Assembly: GCA_016845585.1 (NCBI GenBank)
Contig: JAERSO010000167.1
Coordinates: forward strand, 1 to 40,412
Reading direction: 5' to 3'
Length of the DNA stretch: 40,412 nucleotides
Source of the DNA: Acidimicrobiaceae bacterium
GTDB lineage: Bacteria; Actinomycetota; Acidimicrobiia; Acidimicrobiales; Aldehydirespiratoraceae
Made by a program: the position numbers and the translations under genes. Of this stretch, positions 28,977 to 36,736 are shown piece after piece. The notes under the pieces are model-generated. The model searched no databases. It was not told the DNA's origin and was given only the letters and a program-made list of their open reading frames with translations. Within the stretch, counting starts at the first letter, position 1, and the number at the start of each line of letters is the position of its first letter.

Positions 28977-31013
28977 GTGACACCTCGCGCCATCGCACTG
29001 GTCCTTGCGTTGATCGCCGCAGCCTGTGCCCAGGTCTCGCCCGAGGAATTGGCCGAACACTACGAGTTCGACCGGATCCAGGCCGACGACGCGCTCCCCG
29101 AGCCGACGAGCACCGAACCGGCCGACGACGATCCTGCGGAGCCCGAGCCCCCATCCGAGTTCGACTCGGAACCCTACGACGTCTGGTCAACCACCTGCCC
29201 GTTCGACGGGGATGGCCTGGAAGGCGAGGTCGAGTGCGGCCACATCTCGCTCCCGGGCCCCGAAAGCAGTCCCCGACCGATTCGGCTGTCCTACGCCCGC
29301 TTCTTCACCGACTTCCACAGCCCCCGCGCCGACCCGGTCATCTACCTGCACGGTGGCCCGGGTGGGAGCGTCCTGGCCGACGCCGAGAGCTTCTACACCT
29401 CCATCGTCGATCCGTTCATCGATCGCCGTGATGTCGTCATCTACGACCAACGCGGGGGTGGTGAGTCCAGCCCGCTCCCCGCCTGCGAGGACGCGTGGCG
29501 TTTCGACACGGACTTCTTCCTGGAGGACCGAGATCACGCCGACGTGTCGGTGGAGTACCTCGATGTCCTTGCCCAGTGTGGCGAGGACCTCTCGAGCAGC
29601 TTTCTCTACGATCTCCAGACCTACAACAGCGTCACCAACGCCCGCGACACCATCGAACTGGCCCGGGCCCTGGGAATCGACTCGTTCAACATCCACGCCT
29701 CGAGCTACGGCACGCGGCTGGCGCAGACGATCCTGCGTGAGTATCCGGGCAGGGTTCGATCGGCGATCCTCACCGGCTTCTACCCCACCGACGTCAATCT
29801 GATCGGCTCGGTCCCGGACAGCCTGGAAATGGCCCTCCAGACCGTGTTCGACGCGTGTGCCGCAGACCCGATCTGCGATCCGGCTCTCCCCGATCCGTGG
29901 TCGACGCTCGACGAGGCCATGGCCCGCTTCAACCGCGAGCCAGTCGCCTACGAGTCGCCCTACTTCTATGACGTGGCACTGATCGACGACGACGAAGTGA
30001 TCAACGGCCTTCACGCCCTGCTGTACTCCGCGGGCTCCGCCGCGATGATCCCCGATGCACTCATCGACTTCCGGGACGGGAACCTGGACAAGCTCACCCG
30101 CATCGGCGCGTCGTCGATCACCGACGTGACCGACGTCGCCGGATTCGTCGCCGTTCAATGCAACGAGGAGGCGCCGTTCACCAGCGAGGCAGAGGCCACT
30201 GCCGCCCGAGCCACGACACGCTCGGTGGATCGGGTCAACCTCGTTCCCGGCTTCATCGGCGGTGGCCTGCTCGACCTCTGCCCGTTCTGGGACACCGGTT
30301 CGGCCGAACCGGTGGAGAACGAACCGACCTCCTGGGACGTCCCCACCCTGATGTTCTCCGGCGGCTTCGATCCAATCACACCACCGACGTGGGCTGCCAC
30401 AACCGCCGGCCGGCTCGACAGTGTCACCCACGTGCACTTCCCCGACCGCGGCCACGACGCCGACGAGAGCTTCTGCGCCGTCGACATGATGCGCCGGTTC
30501 ATCGAACGACCCGAGGACGAGGTCGATGTGCGTTGCATGACGGGTGACCTCCTCGTGCTCGACAACAACGCCGCCCGATTCATCGACCGGGCCGCACCCG
30601 AATTCGTCGAGGACATCTTCGACACGGAATCCGGTGACGCCTCAACCTGGGCCGACATTCGTGTTCCCGACTGGGAGCCGTACTACATCGACGACGAGAC
30701 CAGCTACTACCGCGGCAACGACTGGCTCGACCCGACGATTCTGGTGATCCGCAACGGCCCGTTCAACGTCGGTGAACTCACCTGGTATCTCGAGGGTTAT
30801 TCCGGCGAACGATTCGTGCCGACCGACACCCCCGCGCGCTACGCAGGCACCTGGGAACGACGACTCATCGAACGTACGGGATCCGACATGGTCGCCTACG
30901 TCCACCAGGGCGAACCCGCCATCACGGTCGCCCTCGCCGCCGAGTCCGATGAGCTCGCTACTCTCGAGCGAACCGTCGTGTTTGCGGTGTTGGACTCGTT
31001 CGCCTTCGGCTGA
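28977..31013 (+). CDS. Large alpha/beta-hydrolase lipoprotein (tripeptidyl-peptidase / proline-iminopeptidase-like)
   Basis: The 678-residue protein begins with a short signal peptide and lipobox (ALVLALIAAAC), so it is probably a secreted lipoprotein. An acidic linker precedes an alpha/beta-hydrolase of the S33-like type: oxyanion region VIYLHGGPGGS, VVIYDQRGGGESSPLPAC, nucleophile Ser243 in HASSYGTRLAQ, acid Asp465 in SGGFDPITPP, and His493 in DRGHDADES. Several Cys could form disulphides. A C-terminal extension of about 150 residues after residue 530 (WADIRVPDWEPYYIDDETSY and beyond) is beta-rich and not part of the usual fold. Actinobacterial relatives (SlpD/TAP-like) cleave peptides. GTG 28977 is chosen over 28968 by signal peptide and promoter spacing. 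Confidence 0.88.
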   Translation: MTPRAIALVLALIAAACAQVSPEELAEHYEFDRIQADDALPEPTSTEPADDDPAEPEPPSEFDSEPYDVWSTTCPFDGDGLEGEVECGHISLPGPESSPRPIRLSYARFFTDFHSPRADPVIYLHGGPGGSVLADAESFYTSIVDPFIDRRDVVIYDQRGGGESSPLPACEDAWRFDTDFFLEDRDHADVSVEYLDVLAQCGEDLSSSFLYDLQTYNSVTNARDTIELARALGIDSFNIHASSYGTRLAQTILREYPGRVRSAILTGFYPTDVNLIGSVPDSLEMALQTVFDACAADPICDPALPDPWSTLDEAMARFNREPVAYESPYFYDVALIDDDEVINGLHALLYSAGSAAMIPDALIDFRDGNLDKLTRIGASSITDVTDVAGFVAVQCNEEAPFTSEAEATAARATTRSVDRVNLVPGFIGGGLLDLCPFWDTGSAEPVENEPTSWDVPTLMFSGGFDPITPPTWAATTAGRLDSVTHVHFPDRGHDADESFCAVDMMRRFIERPEDEVDVRCMTGDLLVLDNNAARFIDRAAPEFVEDIFDTESGDASTWADIRVPDWEPYYIDDETSYYRGNDWLDPTILVIRNGPFNVGELTWYLEGYSGERFVPTDTPARYAGTWERRLIERTGSDMVAYVHQGEPAITVALAAESDELATLERTVVFAVLDSFAFG

Positions 31014-31515
31014 TCAGTCCGTCAGGGGGAGCGTGAACCCCACCTCGGCACCACCGTCGGGCCGATTGGCAGCGAAAACCGAGCAGCGCGGGCCGTCCGA
31101 ACACCATGGAGGCATCCGACTCGACGTCGATGTCGCGGTCCGTTCGACGACGCATCCGATCCACCGCCTGGCCGACGATGTCGCCGAGGTCGACGGACTC
31201 GAAGGGCACATCGTCGTCACGGGTGTCAGTGGCCAGCTCGATGAGCTCGGTAATCAACGACGACAGTTCCTCGACCTCGCTCCCGATGGCCAGCGTCCGG
31301 TCTCCGCGGGCACGAAGTCGGCGACAGACGTCCAGGCCATCGACGAACGGCATCATCACGTCGAGCAAGAGGGCCGCCGGTGACTCACGGTCGAACGCTT
31401 CGAGGGCGGCTGCCCCGTCGTTCACGGCGGTGACCTCGTAGCCCTCGAACTCGAGCACCCGCACGAGCGACTCGCGCACCTGCCGGTCGTCCTCGGCGAG
31501 AAGCACACGGGTCAT
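31014..31515 (-). pseudogene. Collapsed two-component system: receiver domain joined to pieces of a histidine kinase
   Basis: From ATG 31515, residues 1-74 are an OmpR-type receiver (VLLAEDDRQVRESLVRVLEF, phosphoacceptor Asp52 in LLLDVMMPFVDG). It ends abruptly at CRRLRARGDRT. The next residues (75-145; SEVEELSSLITELIELATD, VDLGDIVGQAVDRMRRRT, VFGRPALL) are the end of a kinase dimerisation region and the start of its ATPase domain. After about 31080 the frame is broken, and the -1 frame gives VFAANRPDGGAEVGFTLPLT, the last strand of a kinase ATPase domain, with stop at 31014. The receiver end, the DNA-binding domain, the kinase sensor, the H-box His and most of the ATPase are gone. Two separate deletions explain this. 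As sequenced the first frame runs on to 30958. Confidence 0.85.
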
Positions 31516-31561
31516 GGCGTGATTGAACCAGTTGCCGAGACGCCCGGCACCACCCTGGCCG

Positions 31562-31578
31562 GATTCTCACCTGATTCT
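31562..31578. promoter_or_regulatory. 11-bp-period direct repeat upstream of the collapsed response regulator
   Basis: GATTCT occurs at 31562-31567 and 31573-31578 (minus strand AGAATC-N5-AGAATC). An 11-bp period of direct repeats is typical of OmpR/PhoB-type regulator sites. It may be the relic autoregulatory site, and it also lies just upstream of bpa. Confidence 0.35.
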
Positions 31579-31595
31579 TCTGCAAGCCTGGGGCA

Positions 31596-32021
31596 ATGAC
31601 CGATGCCACCCCCGCTGAACCGACGATCTCGGACCCTGCCAAGCTGATCCGGCTGGGCACCATGGTCCAGACACTCATGGCCGAGGTTCGCCAGGCCGAC
31701 ACCGACGAGGAGAGCCGCCGTCTCCTCGCCCGGATCCACGAGGAGACGATGGAGGAGCTCGGCACCGTGCTCTCCGATGATCTCATGGACGAGCTCACCG
31801 AGTTCGCCGACTGCTGCGGCGACGACGGCGTGCCAACCGAGGCCGAGATCCGCGTCGCCCAGGCCCAGCTCGTGGGCTGGCTCCAGGGTCTACTCCAAGG
31901 ACTGCAGGCCTCGATGGCGCAACAGCAAGCCGCGGCTGCCATGCAGCTGCAGCAACTCCAGCAATCGAAGCAGGCACCGGACGGACCCCGTCTGCCGCAG
32001 CAGACCGCGACCTACCTGTAG
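31596..32021 (+). CDS. bpa: Bacterial proteasome activator Bpa/PafE
   Basis: The 141-residue protein matches the Bpa/PafE (DUF2587) pattern: PAKLIRLGTMVQTLMAEVRQ, EESRRLLARIHEETMEELGT, LMDELTEFADCCGDDGVPTE, and EIRVAQAQLVGWLQGLLQGL, a helical bundle that forms dodecameric rings. The tail is Gln-rich and ends ATYL. In characterised PafE the C-terminal GQYL, with its penultimate Tyr, docks into the 20S proteasome and opens its gate without ATP; here Tyr-Leu is kept and GQ is replaced by AT. Its presence implies a 20S proteasome elsewhere in the genome. The upstream hexamer AAGCCT at 6 nt is a weaker fit to the leaderless -10 pattern. Confidence 0.9.
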   Translation: MTDATPAEPTISDPAKLIRLGTMVQTLMAEVRQADTDEESRRLLARIHEETMEELGTVLSDDLMDELTEFADCCGDDGVPTEAEIRVAQAQLVGWLQGLLQGLQASMAQQQAAAAMQLQQLQQSKQAPDGPRLPQQTATYL

Positions 32022-32025
32022 CGAC

Positions 32026-32838
32026 CTATTTGTGGATGGTGGAGAGGCCGCCGCCGACCGGAATCACCGCGCCCGTGACGTAGGAGCCGGCCGCCGACGA
32101 CAGGTAGATCGCCACCCCCGCCATGTCGCCCGGCATGCCGACGCGACCCATCGGTACATCGCTCGCAATGGCGGCGCGGCTGTTCGGGTCGCTGAGGGCG
32201 AACGCCATCATGTTGCTGTCAAAGGGGCCGGGCGCGATCGCATTGACCGTGATGTGATCACTGGCGAACTCCTTGGCCAGATGCCTGGTGAGCATGTGAA
32301 CCGCCGCCTTCGAGGTCGAATACGAGAACGTGTCCATCTCCGGCGGCGTGAGCCCGTTCACCGAACCGGTGTTGATGATCCGCGACGGCGAGTCCGCTGA
32401 GGCTGCGCTACGCAGCATCGGGAGCAGCTTCTGCGTGAGAAAGAAGACGCTCCTCACGTTGACGTTCATGACCTTGTCCCAACCACCGGGGCTGAACGAC
32501 TCGATCGGCTCACCCCACGACGCGCCGGCGTTGTTGCACAAGATGTCGAGCGCATCCCATTGCTCGGCCACGGCGTCGGCGAGGTGGGCGAGGCCCTCGT
32601 CGGCCGAGAGATCGGCCGGCACACCGATGCAGGTGCCCTTCTCACTCAAGCGAGCCGCAGCGTCGGCGACCTGCTCGGCTTTGCGGGCCGAGATGATGAC
32701 CTCGCATCCGGCGTCGATCAGACCATCGGCGATCATGTAGCCGATACCCCGGCTACCACCGGTGACGACGGCGCGTTTGCCCTCGAGGCCGAAGAGGGAC
32801 TGCAGACGTTCGTTGTTGATCGAGTCAGGATTGTTCAT
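32026..32838 (-). CDS. Classical SDR-family oxidoreductase
   Basis: The 270-residue product is a classical short-chain dehydrogenase: cofactor motif VVTGGSRGIGYMIADGL, DILCNNAGASWGEP, catalytic Ser in IINTGSVNGL, the YxxxK of SYSTSKAAVHMLTRHLAKEF, and the post-catalytic VNAIAPGPFDSNMM. It reduces or oxidises a carbonyl with NAD(P)H; the form with R after GGS suggests NADP preference, which is inference. Substrate unknown. It starts 7 bp after the aminotransferase stop and is probably co-transcribed with it. A longer in-frame extension upstream is antisense-like and rejected. Confidence 0.92.
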   Translation of the reverse strand: MNNPDSINNERLQSLFGLEGKRAVVTGGSRGIGYMIADGLIDAGCEVIISARKAEQVADAAARLSEKGTCIGVPADLSADEGLAHLADAVAEQWDALDILCNNAGASWGEPIESFSPGGWDKVMNVNVRSVFFLTQKLLPMLRSAASADSPSRIINTGSVNGLTPPEMDTFSYSTSKAAVHMLTRHLAKEFASDHITVNAIAPGPFDSNMMAFALSDPNSRAAIASDVPMGRVGMPGDMAGVAIYLSSAAGSYVTGAVIPVGGGLSTIHK

Positions 32839-32845
32839 CGCGACA

Positions 32846-33994
32846 TCATGCCGCCCGAGCGAGCGAACGCGCGAGTCGATCCACGGCACCGCCCATCTGC
32901 GAACGATCCACGGTCGCGAAGCTGAGACGGAGAAGCTCGCCGAGGTCCCGATCAACGGCGAATGCCGAGCCCGGAACGAACGCCATGCCCGAGCGGATCG
33001 CCGATGGCAGGAGCCCGGCCGTGTCGACGTCCGGCAACCGCACCCACAGGAACATCCCTCCGTCGGGAACGGAGAACGCCGCACCGGGAAGCTTCTCCGT
33101 GAGCGCCTCGACCAACGCATCGCGCTGGTCCCGGTACCAGGGGCGCAACTCTGCGAGATGTCCATCCAGCCAGCCGTCCTGCCCGAGGAGGTGAGCGGCG
33201 ACCGCCTGCGTGACCGTGGAGGTGTGGAGGTCCACCGACTGCTTGGCAACCACCACCGCATCGACCAGCCATTGCGGCCCGACGAGCCAGCCGACACGCA
33301 GCCCGGGCGCAATCGTCTTCGAGACCGTCCGCAACCGCACCACACGATCTGAACCCGGGCCGATGTCATCGATCTCCGTCCCCGCGTATCGCAGCGCGCC
33401 GTACGGGTCGTCCTCGATGATGATGAACCCATAGCGCTCCGCCAGCGCCACCAGCATCCTCCGACGGACCGGCGCGAGAACGGCACCACTCGGATTGTCG
33501 AAGTTGGCCACGACGTAGACCGCCTTCGGCCGCAAGCCCGCGGCGAGCCGATCGGCGAGCCGATCGGTGTCGAGTCCGTCAACATCGCCCGGAACCCCCA
33601 CCAGGGTCGCGCCGGAGGCTCCGAGGGCCTGACGCGCACCGACATAACAGGGGTCGGGGACGACGATGTCGTCGCCGGGATCGAGGAGCACTCGGCCGAG
33701 AAGATCCAGCGCCTGCTGTGACCCGGTCGTGATGACGATGCGATCCGGGTCACCAGAAGGCCCGGCCACGATGGTGCGCAGCTCCGTCGAACCCTCACTG
33801 AGTCCATACTGAAGGGTGGACGGATCGCGCAGCACTCCGTTCGCCGCTCGAACGACATCATCGACCGGAAACATGGCCGCCGATGGGAGCCCCCCGGCGA
33901 GGGACAGCACCCCGGGGGATTCGGCGTGGCGCAGGAGGTCGCGGATCGCTGAGGATTCGGCGGTTCGCGCCCGGGCGGAGAGCATCTCGTTCAT
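32846..33994 (-). CDS. Class I/II PLP-dependent aminotransferase (2-aminoadipate/aromatic type)
   Basis: The 382-residue protein has fold-type I aminotransferase features of the LysN/ARO8-like group: ESPGVLSLAGGLPSAAMFPV, LQYGLSEGSTELRTIV, VITTGSQQALDLLGRVLLDP, ANFDNPSGAV, IIIEDDPYGALRY with the cofactor Asp, and PLP Lys in TVSKTIAPGLRVGWLVG. It transfers an amino group between an amino acid and a 2-oxoacid. The amino acid cannot be read, though 2-aminoadipate, aromatic or branched amino acids are usual. It is divergent from a MocR regulator 48 bp away, the classic arrangement in which such regulators control aminotransferases. Long upstream frame extensions are shadows of that regulator. Confidence 0.92.
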   Translation of the reverse strand: MNEMLSARARTAESSAIRDLLRHAESPGVLSLAGGLPSAAMFPVDDVVRAANGVLRDPSTLQYGLSEGSTELRTIVAGPSGDPDRIVITTGSQQALDLLGRVLLDPGDDIVVPDPCYVGARQALGASGATLVGVPGDVDGLDTDRLADRLAAGLRPKAVYVVANFDNPSGAVLAPVRRRMLVALAERYGFIIIEDDPYGALRYAGTEIDDIGPGSDRVVRLRTVSKTIAPGLRVGWLVGPQWLVDAVVVAKQSVDLHTSTVTQAVAAHLLGQDGWLDGHLAELRPWYRDQRDALVEALTEKLPGAAFSVPDGGMFLWVRLPDVDTAGLLPSAIRSGMAFVPGSAFAVDRDLGELLRLSFATVDRSQMGGAVDRLARSLARAA

Positions 33995-34042
33995 GCCTCG
34001 ACCATGACAAGAATGGCCTGTGCTGACACTGACCATTTGGCC

Positions 34043-35443
34043 ATGTATCCTGTTGTCCAATTGGACACCACCATCTTCTGCGCCCACATCGACGGATGGG
34101 CCGAGGCCGGGCACGGCCCCCTTCCGCGACGACTCGCCGCCGCCGTGCGCACCCTGATCGTCAGCGGCGCATTGCCGCCAGGCGCGGCAATCCCCGCCGA
34201 ACGCGGCCTGGCCGCGGCCCTGTCGGTGAGCCGTCCCACCGTCAGCGCCGCGCTCGACGAACTCCGTGCCGAACAACTGATCATCAGCCGCCAGGGCTCC
34301 GGCACCCGGGTGGCCGAGGTCGACGTCGCGCCCGCGGGACCGACGCTCGTCGAACGGGCACTCGGCAGCGCCACCGTCAACCTCGCCGCACCCGTCGCGC
34401 AGCGCCTCCCTGCGGGATTCGACTGGGCCATCTCCCCGGCGGACCTCGGCGCCCAGCTCCCCGCCAACGGCTACGACCCGGTGGGTGTTGTCGCGCTCCG
34501 CTCGCTTGCTGCGGAGCGATTCCGCTCCCAGGGCCTCGCCGCAACGACCGATCAGATCCTCATCACGAACGGCGCCCATCACGCGATGGCCGTCGCGATC
34601 GGTGCGCTCGTTCGATCCGGGGATCGGGTGATCGTCGAGCAGCACACCTTCGGGGGGATCCTCGATCTGCTCGACGACCGCGGTGCCGTCGCGGTACCGG
34701 TCCCCCGCGACTCGGCGGGCATCGTGCCGAGCGAACTCGACCGGCGTCTCGCAACCGAGCCGACGTCGATCGCAGTGTTGCTGCCCACGGTGAACAGTCC
34801 GACGGGGGTGGCGACACCGGCGGGCCGGCTCGATGAACTGGCCGAGATCCTCGATCGGCGCGGCACCACCATCGTCGCCGACGAGGCACTCGCCGATCTC
34901 ACCCACGGACAACGGCCACCGGGCCTCGGCGCCCGGTGCCGGAGTGCCTCGGTGATCACGATCGAGTCGTTGAGCAAGTCGGTGTGGGGTGGCCTCCGGG
35001 TCGGCTGGCTCACGGCGCGCCCTGAACTCTTCGACACGCTTGCTCGTCAGCGCGCCCGTCGCGATCTCGGCACCGCCATCACCAGCCAACTCCTGGCCCA
35101 ACGAGTGCTCCCCGCGCTCGACGACCATCTCGTCGCCCGCCGCCACAACCTCGCCGCCGCTGCCACCCTCGCCACCCGACTCCTGCACGAGCGGTTCCCG
35201 GACTGGGGGGTGGAGCTGCCCTCCGGTGGCGCGATGGTGTGGGCGACCCTCCCGCTCGCCGATGCCACCGGATTCGCCACGTACGCCCGCCAGTTCGGCG
35301 TCGCCACCCTGCCGGGCAGCGCCGTCAACACGAGCCGCGGTGCCGACCCCCATCTCCGAATCGCGACCGACGTCGGGGACGATGTGCTTCGCGACGGCAT
35401 CGATCGACTCGACCGCGCGTGGGCCGCGTGGAGGAGTGCCTAG
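34043..35443 (+). CDS. MocR/GntR-type transcriptional regulator with aminotransferase-like domain
   Basis: The 466-residue product has an N-terminal GntR winged helix (GPLPRRLAAAVRTLIVSGAL, AIPAERGLAAALSVSRPTVS, LRAEQLIISRQGSGTRV). It is joined to a fold-type I aminotransferase domain: ILITNGAHHAMAVAIGALVR, LLPTVNSPTGV, TIVADEALADLTHG, and PLP Lys in IESLSKSVWGGLRVGWL. This is the MdcR/GabR (MocR) architecture, in which PLP or a PLP-amino acid adduct switches DNA binding. Likely targets are its own gene and the divergent aminotransferase-SDR operon. I place the start at ATG 34043; an ATG at 34004 would leave only 9 bp to the divergent gene. The rhomboid gene starts 2 bp after its stop. Confidence 0.9.
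   Translation: MYPVVQLDTTIFCAHIDGWAEAGHGPLPRRLAAAVRTLIVSGALPPGAAIPAERGLAAALSVSRPTVSAALDELRAEQLIISRQGSGTRVAEVDVAPAGPTLVERALGSATVNLAAPVAQRLPAGFDWAISPADLGAQLPANGYDPVGVVALRSLAAERFRSQGLAATTDQILITNGAHHAMAVAIGALVRSGDRVIVEQHTFGGILDLLDDRGAVAVPVPRDSAGIVPSELDRRLATEPTSIAVLLPTVNSPTGVATPAGRLDELAEILDRRGTTIVADEALADLTHGQRPPGLGARCRSASVITIESLSKSVWGGLRVGWLTARPELFDTLARQRARRDLGTAITSQLLAQRVLPALDDHLVARRHNLAAAATLATRLLHERFPDWGVELPSGGAMVWATLPLADATGFATYARQFGVATLPGSAVNTSRGADPHLRIATDVGDDVLRDGIDRLDRAWAAWRSA
34054..34067. promoter_or_regulatory. Perfect 14-bp palindrome at the MocR regulator start
   Basis: TGTCCAATTGGACA is fully self-complementary and begins 11 nt into the assigned coding region. A related CCATTTGG lies just upstream (34033-34040). 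It is a candidate operator for the adjacent regulator. Confidence 0.5.
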
Positions 35444-35445
35444 CC

Positions 35446-36231
35446 ATGATCCCGCTTCGAGATGACAATCCGACCCACCGACCGGCGATCGTGACCGCGC
35501 TGATCATCGCCGCGTGCTTGGGCACCTTCCTCCTCGTACAGCCCACGGCCAGTCGCTCCTTCGAGGAACCCACAACGGAGCAACTCGTGGACTCGATCGA
35601 ATTCTCCTACGAATTCGCGGCGGTCCCCTGCGAGCTGATCGAGAATCGACCCCTCACCGCTCGCGAGATCACCGCCACACAGGTCGATGGCAACCTGAAC
35701 GCCTGTGCCGACACGCCGGACCCGAACAGCTTCGTTCCGTTCCCGGCCAAGAACGTCTGGCTCGCGGTCCTGGTGTCGATGTTCCTGCACGGCAGCTGGC
35801 TCCACATCGCCGGAAACATGATCTTCCTCTGGATCTTCGGCAACAACATCGAAGACCACATGGGTCGCGGCCACTTCGCGGTCTTCTACGTGCTGGCCGG
35901 CGTCATCGCCACACTCGCCCATGTCGCGGTGCAACTCGACTCGACGGCACCGGTGATCGGTGCCTCTGGCGCAGTGGCAGGGGTGATGGGCGTCTACCTC
36001 GTGTGGTTCCCACATGCCCGGGTGCGGACCTTGGTGTTCATCACCGTCATCCCCCTCTGGCCCCGCGTCCCCGCCGCACTCTTGCTCGCGGTCTGGTTCG
36101 TGTCGCAGTTCTACATCGGCAACGACAGTGGTGTGGCATGGATGGCCCATGTGGCGGGTTTCATCTTCGGAGTCGTCGCCGGCGTCATCGGCAGGCACGA
36201 CGTGAGAAGACGAGAGAGACTGCGAACATGA
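35446..36231 (+). CDS. Rhomboid-family intramembrane serine protease
   Basis: The 261-residue membrane protein contains the rhomboid core: an N-terminal helix (IVTALIIAACLGTFLLV), a loop with a Cys pair, FLHGSWLHIAGNMIFLWIFG with the conserved HGSWxHxxxNM pattern, the catalytic Ser174 in GASGAVAGVMG, and the catalytic His235 in AWMAHVAGFIFG. It cleaves substrates within the membrane. It is packed 2 bp behind the MocR gene, and its TGA overlaps the next ATG (ATGA), so regulator, protease and VOC protein probably form one transcript. Confidence 0.93.
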   Translation: MIPLRDDNPTHRPAIVTALIIAACLGTFLLVQPTASRSFEEPTTEQLVDSIEFSYEFAAVPCELIENRPLTAREITATQVDGNLNACADTPDPNSFVPFPAKNVWLAVLVSMFLHGSWLHIAGNMIFLWIFGNNIEDHMGRGHFAVFYVLAGVIATLAHVAVQLDSTAPVIGASGAVAGVMGVYLVWFPHARVRTLVFITVIPLWPRVPAALLLAVWFVSQFYIGNDSGVAWMAHVAGFIFGVVAGVIGRHDVRRRERLRT

Positions 36232-36716
36232 GCACGACCGAACCTGACCGCACCGCCGAGTGGGAGGCGCTTCGAGTCGCCCATCTCCACGATGATCGAC
36301 CACCGTCGTCCGCCCAGGGAGTGCACCACCTGGCGTTGCTGTCGTCGGACGTCGAACGAACGATCGGGTTCTATCAGGACCTCCTCGAGTTCCCGATGAC
36401 CGAGTTGTTCGAGAACCGCGACTACCAGGGGTCCACGCACTTCTTCTTCGACATCGGGAACGGCAACCTGCTCGCCTTCTTCGATTTCCCCGGACTCGAT
36501 CTCGGTCCCTACGCCGAGGTACTCGGGAGCATGCACCATCTCGCCATCTCGGTCGCACCCGACAAGCACGCCCACCTCAAGGCCAAACTCGAGGCGGCGG
36601 GCGTCGAGATCGTGTTCGAGCACGACACGTCCATCTACTTCATGGGTCCTGACGGCGAACGTCTCGAGCTCATTGCCGACGACCTCGGCCAGATGTACGG
36701 CACCAGCGTCAGCTGA
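36228..36716 (+). CDS. VOC-superfamily (glyoxalase/dioxygenase-like) protein
   Basis: The 162-residue protein shows a vicinal oxygen chelate fold: GVHHLALLSSDVERTIGFYQ, DLLEFPMTELFENRDYQGS, THFFFDIGNGNLLAFFDFP, MHHLAISVAPDKHAHLKAKL and SIYFMGPDGERLELIADDLG. The two His and late Glu in VHHLA, MHHLA and GERLELI sit at metal-ligand positions. Family members include glyoxalase I and extradiol dioxygenases; the substrate is unknown. The ATG overlaps the rhomboid stop as ATGA. It converges on pyrC. Confidence 0.88.
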   Translation: MSTTEPDRTAEWEALRVAHLHDDRPPSSAQGVHHLALLSSDVERTIGFYQDLLEFPMTELFENRDYQGSTHFFFDIGNGNLLAFFDFPGLDLGPYAEVLGSMHHLAISVAPDKHAHLKAKLEAAGVEIVFEHDTSIYFMGPDGERLELIADDLGQMYGTSVS

Positions 36717-36736
36717 ACCGGTAGCGCGTCAGCTGA
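36709..36736. terminator. Candidate bidirectional hairpin between convergent genes
   Basis: The palindrome TCAGCTGA occurs at 36709-36716 and 36729-36736, so the two copies can pair across a 12-nt loop. Each copy contains the stop codon of one gene. No T-tract. Confidence 0.3.

Noticed and set aside
32839..33861. N-terminal extension of the SDR frame
   Set aside because: It is out of frame with the recognised aminotransferase on the same strand and rich in Arg/Ser; the SDR family start is at 32838.
33995..35353. N-terminal extension of the aminotransferase frame
   Set aside because: It is antisense to the MocR gene and lacks motifs; the enzyme starts at 33994.
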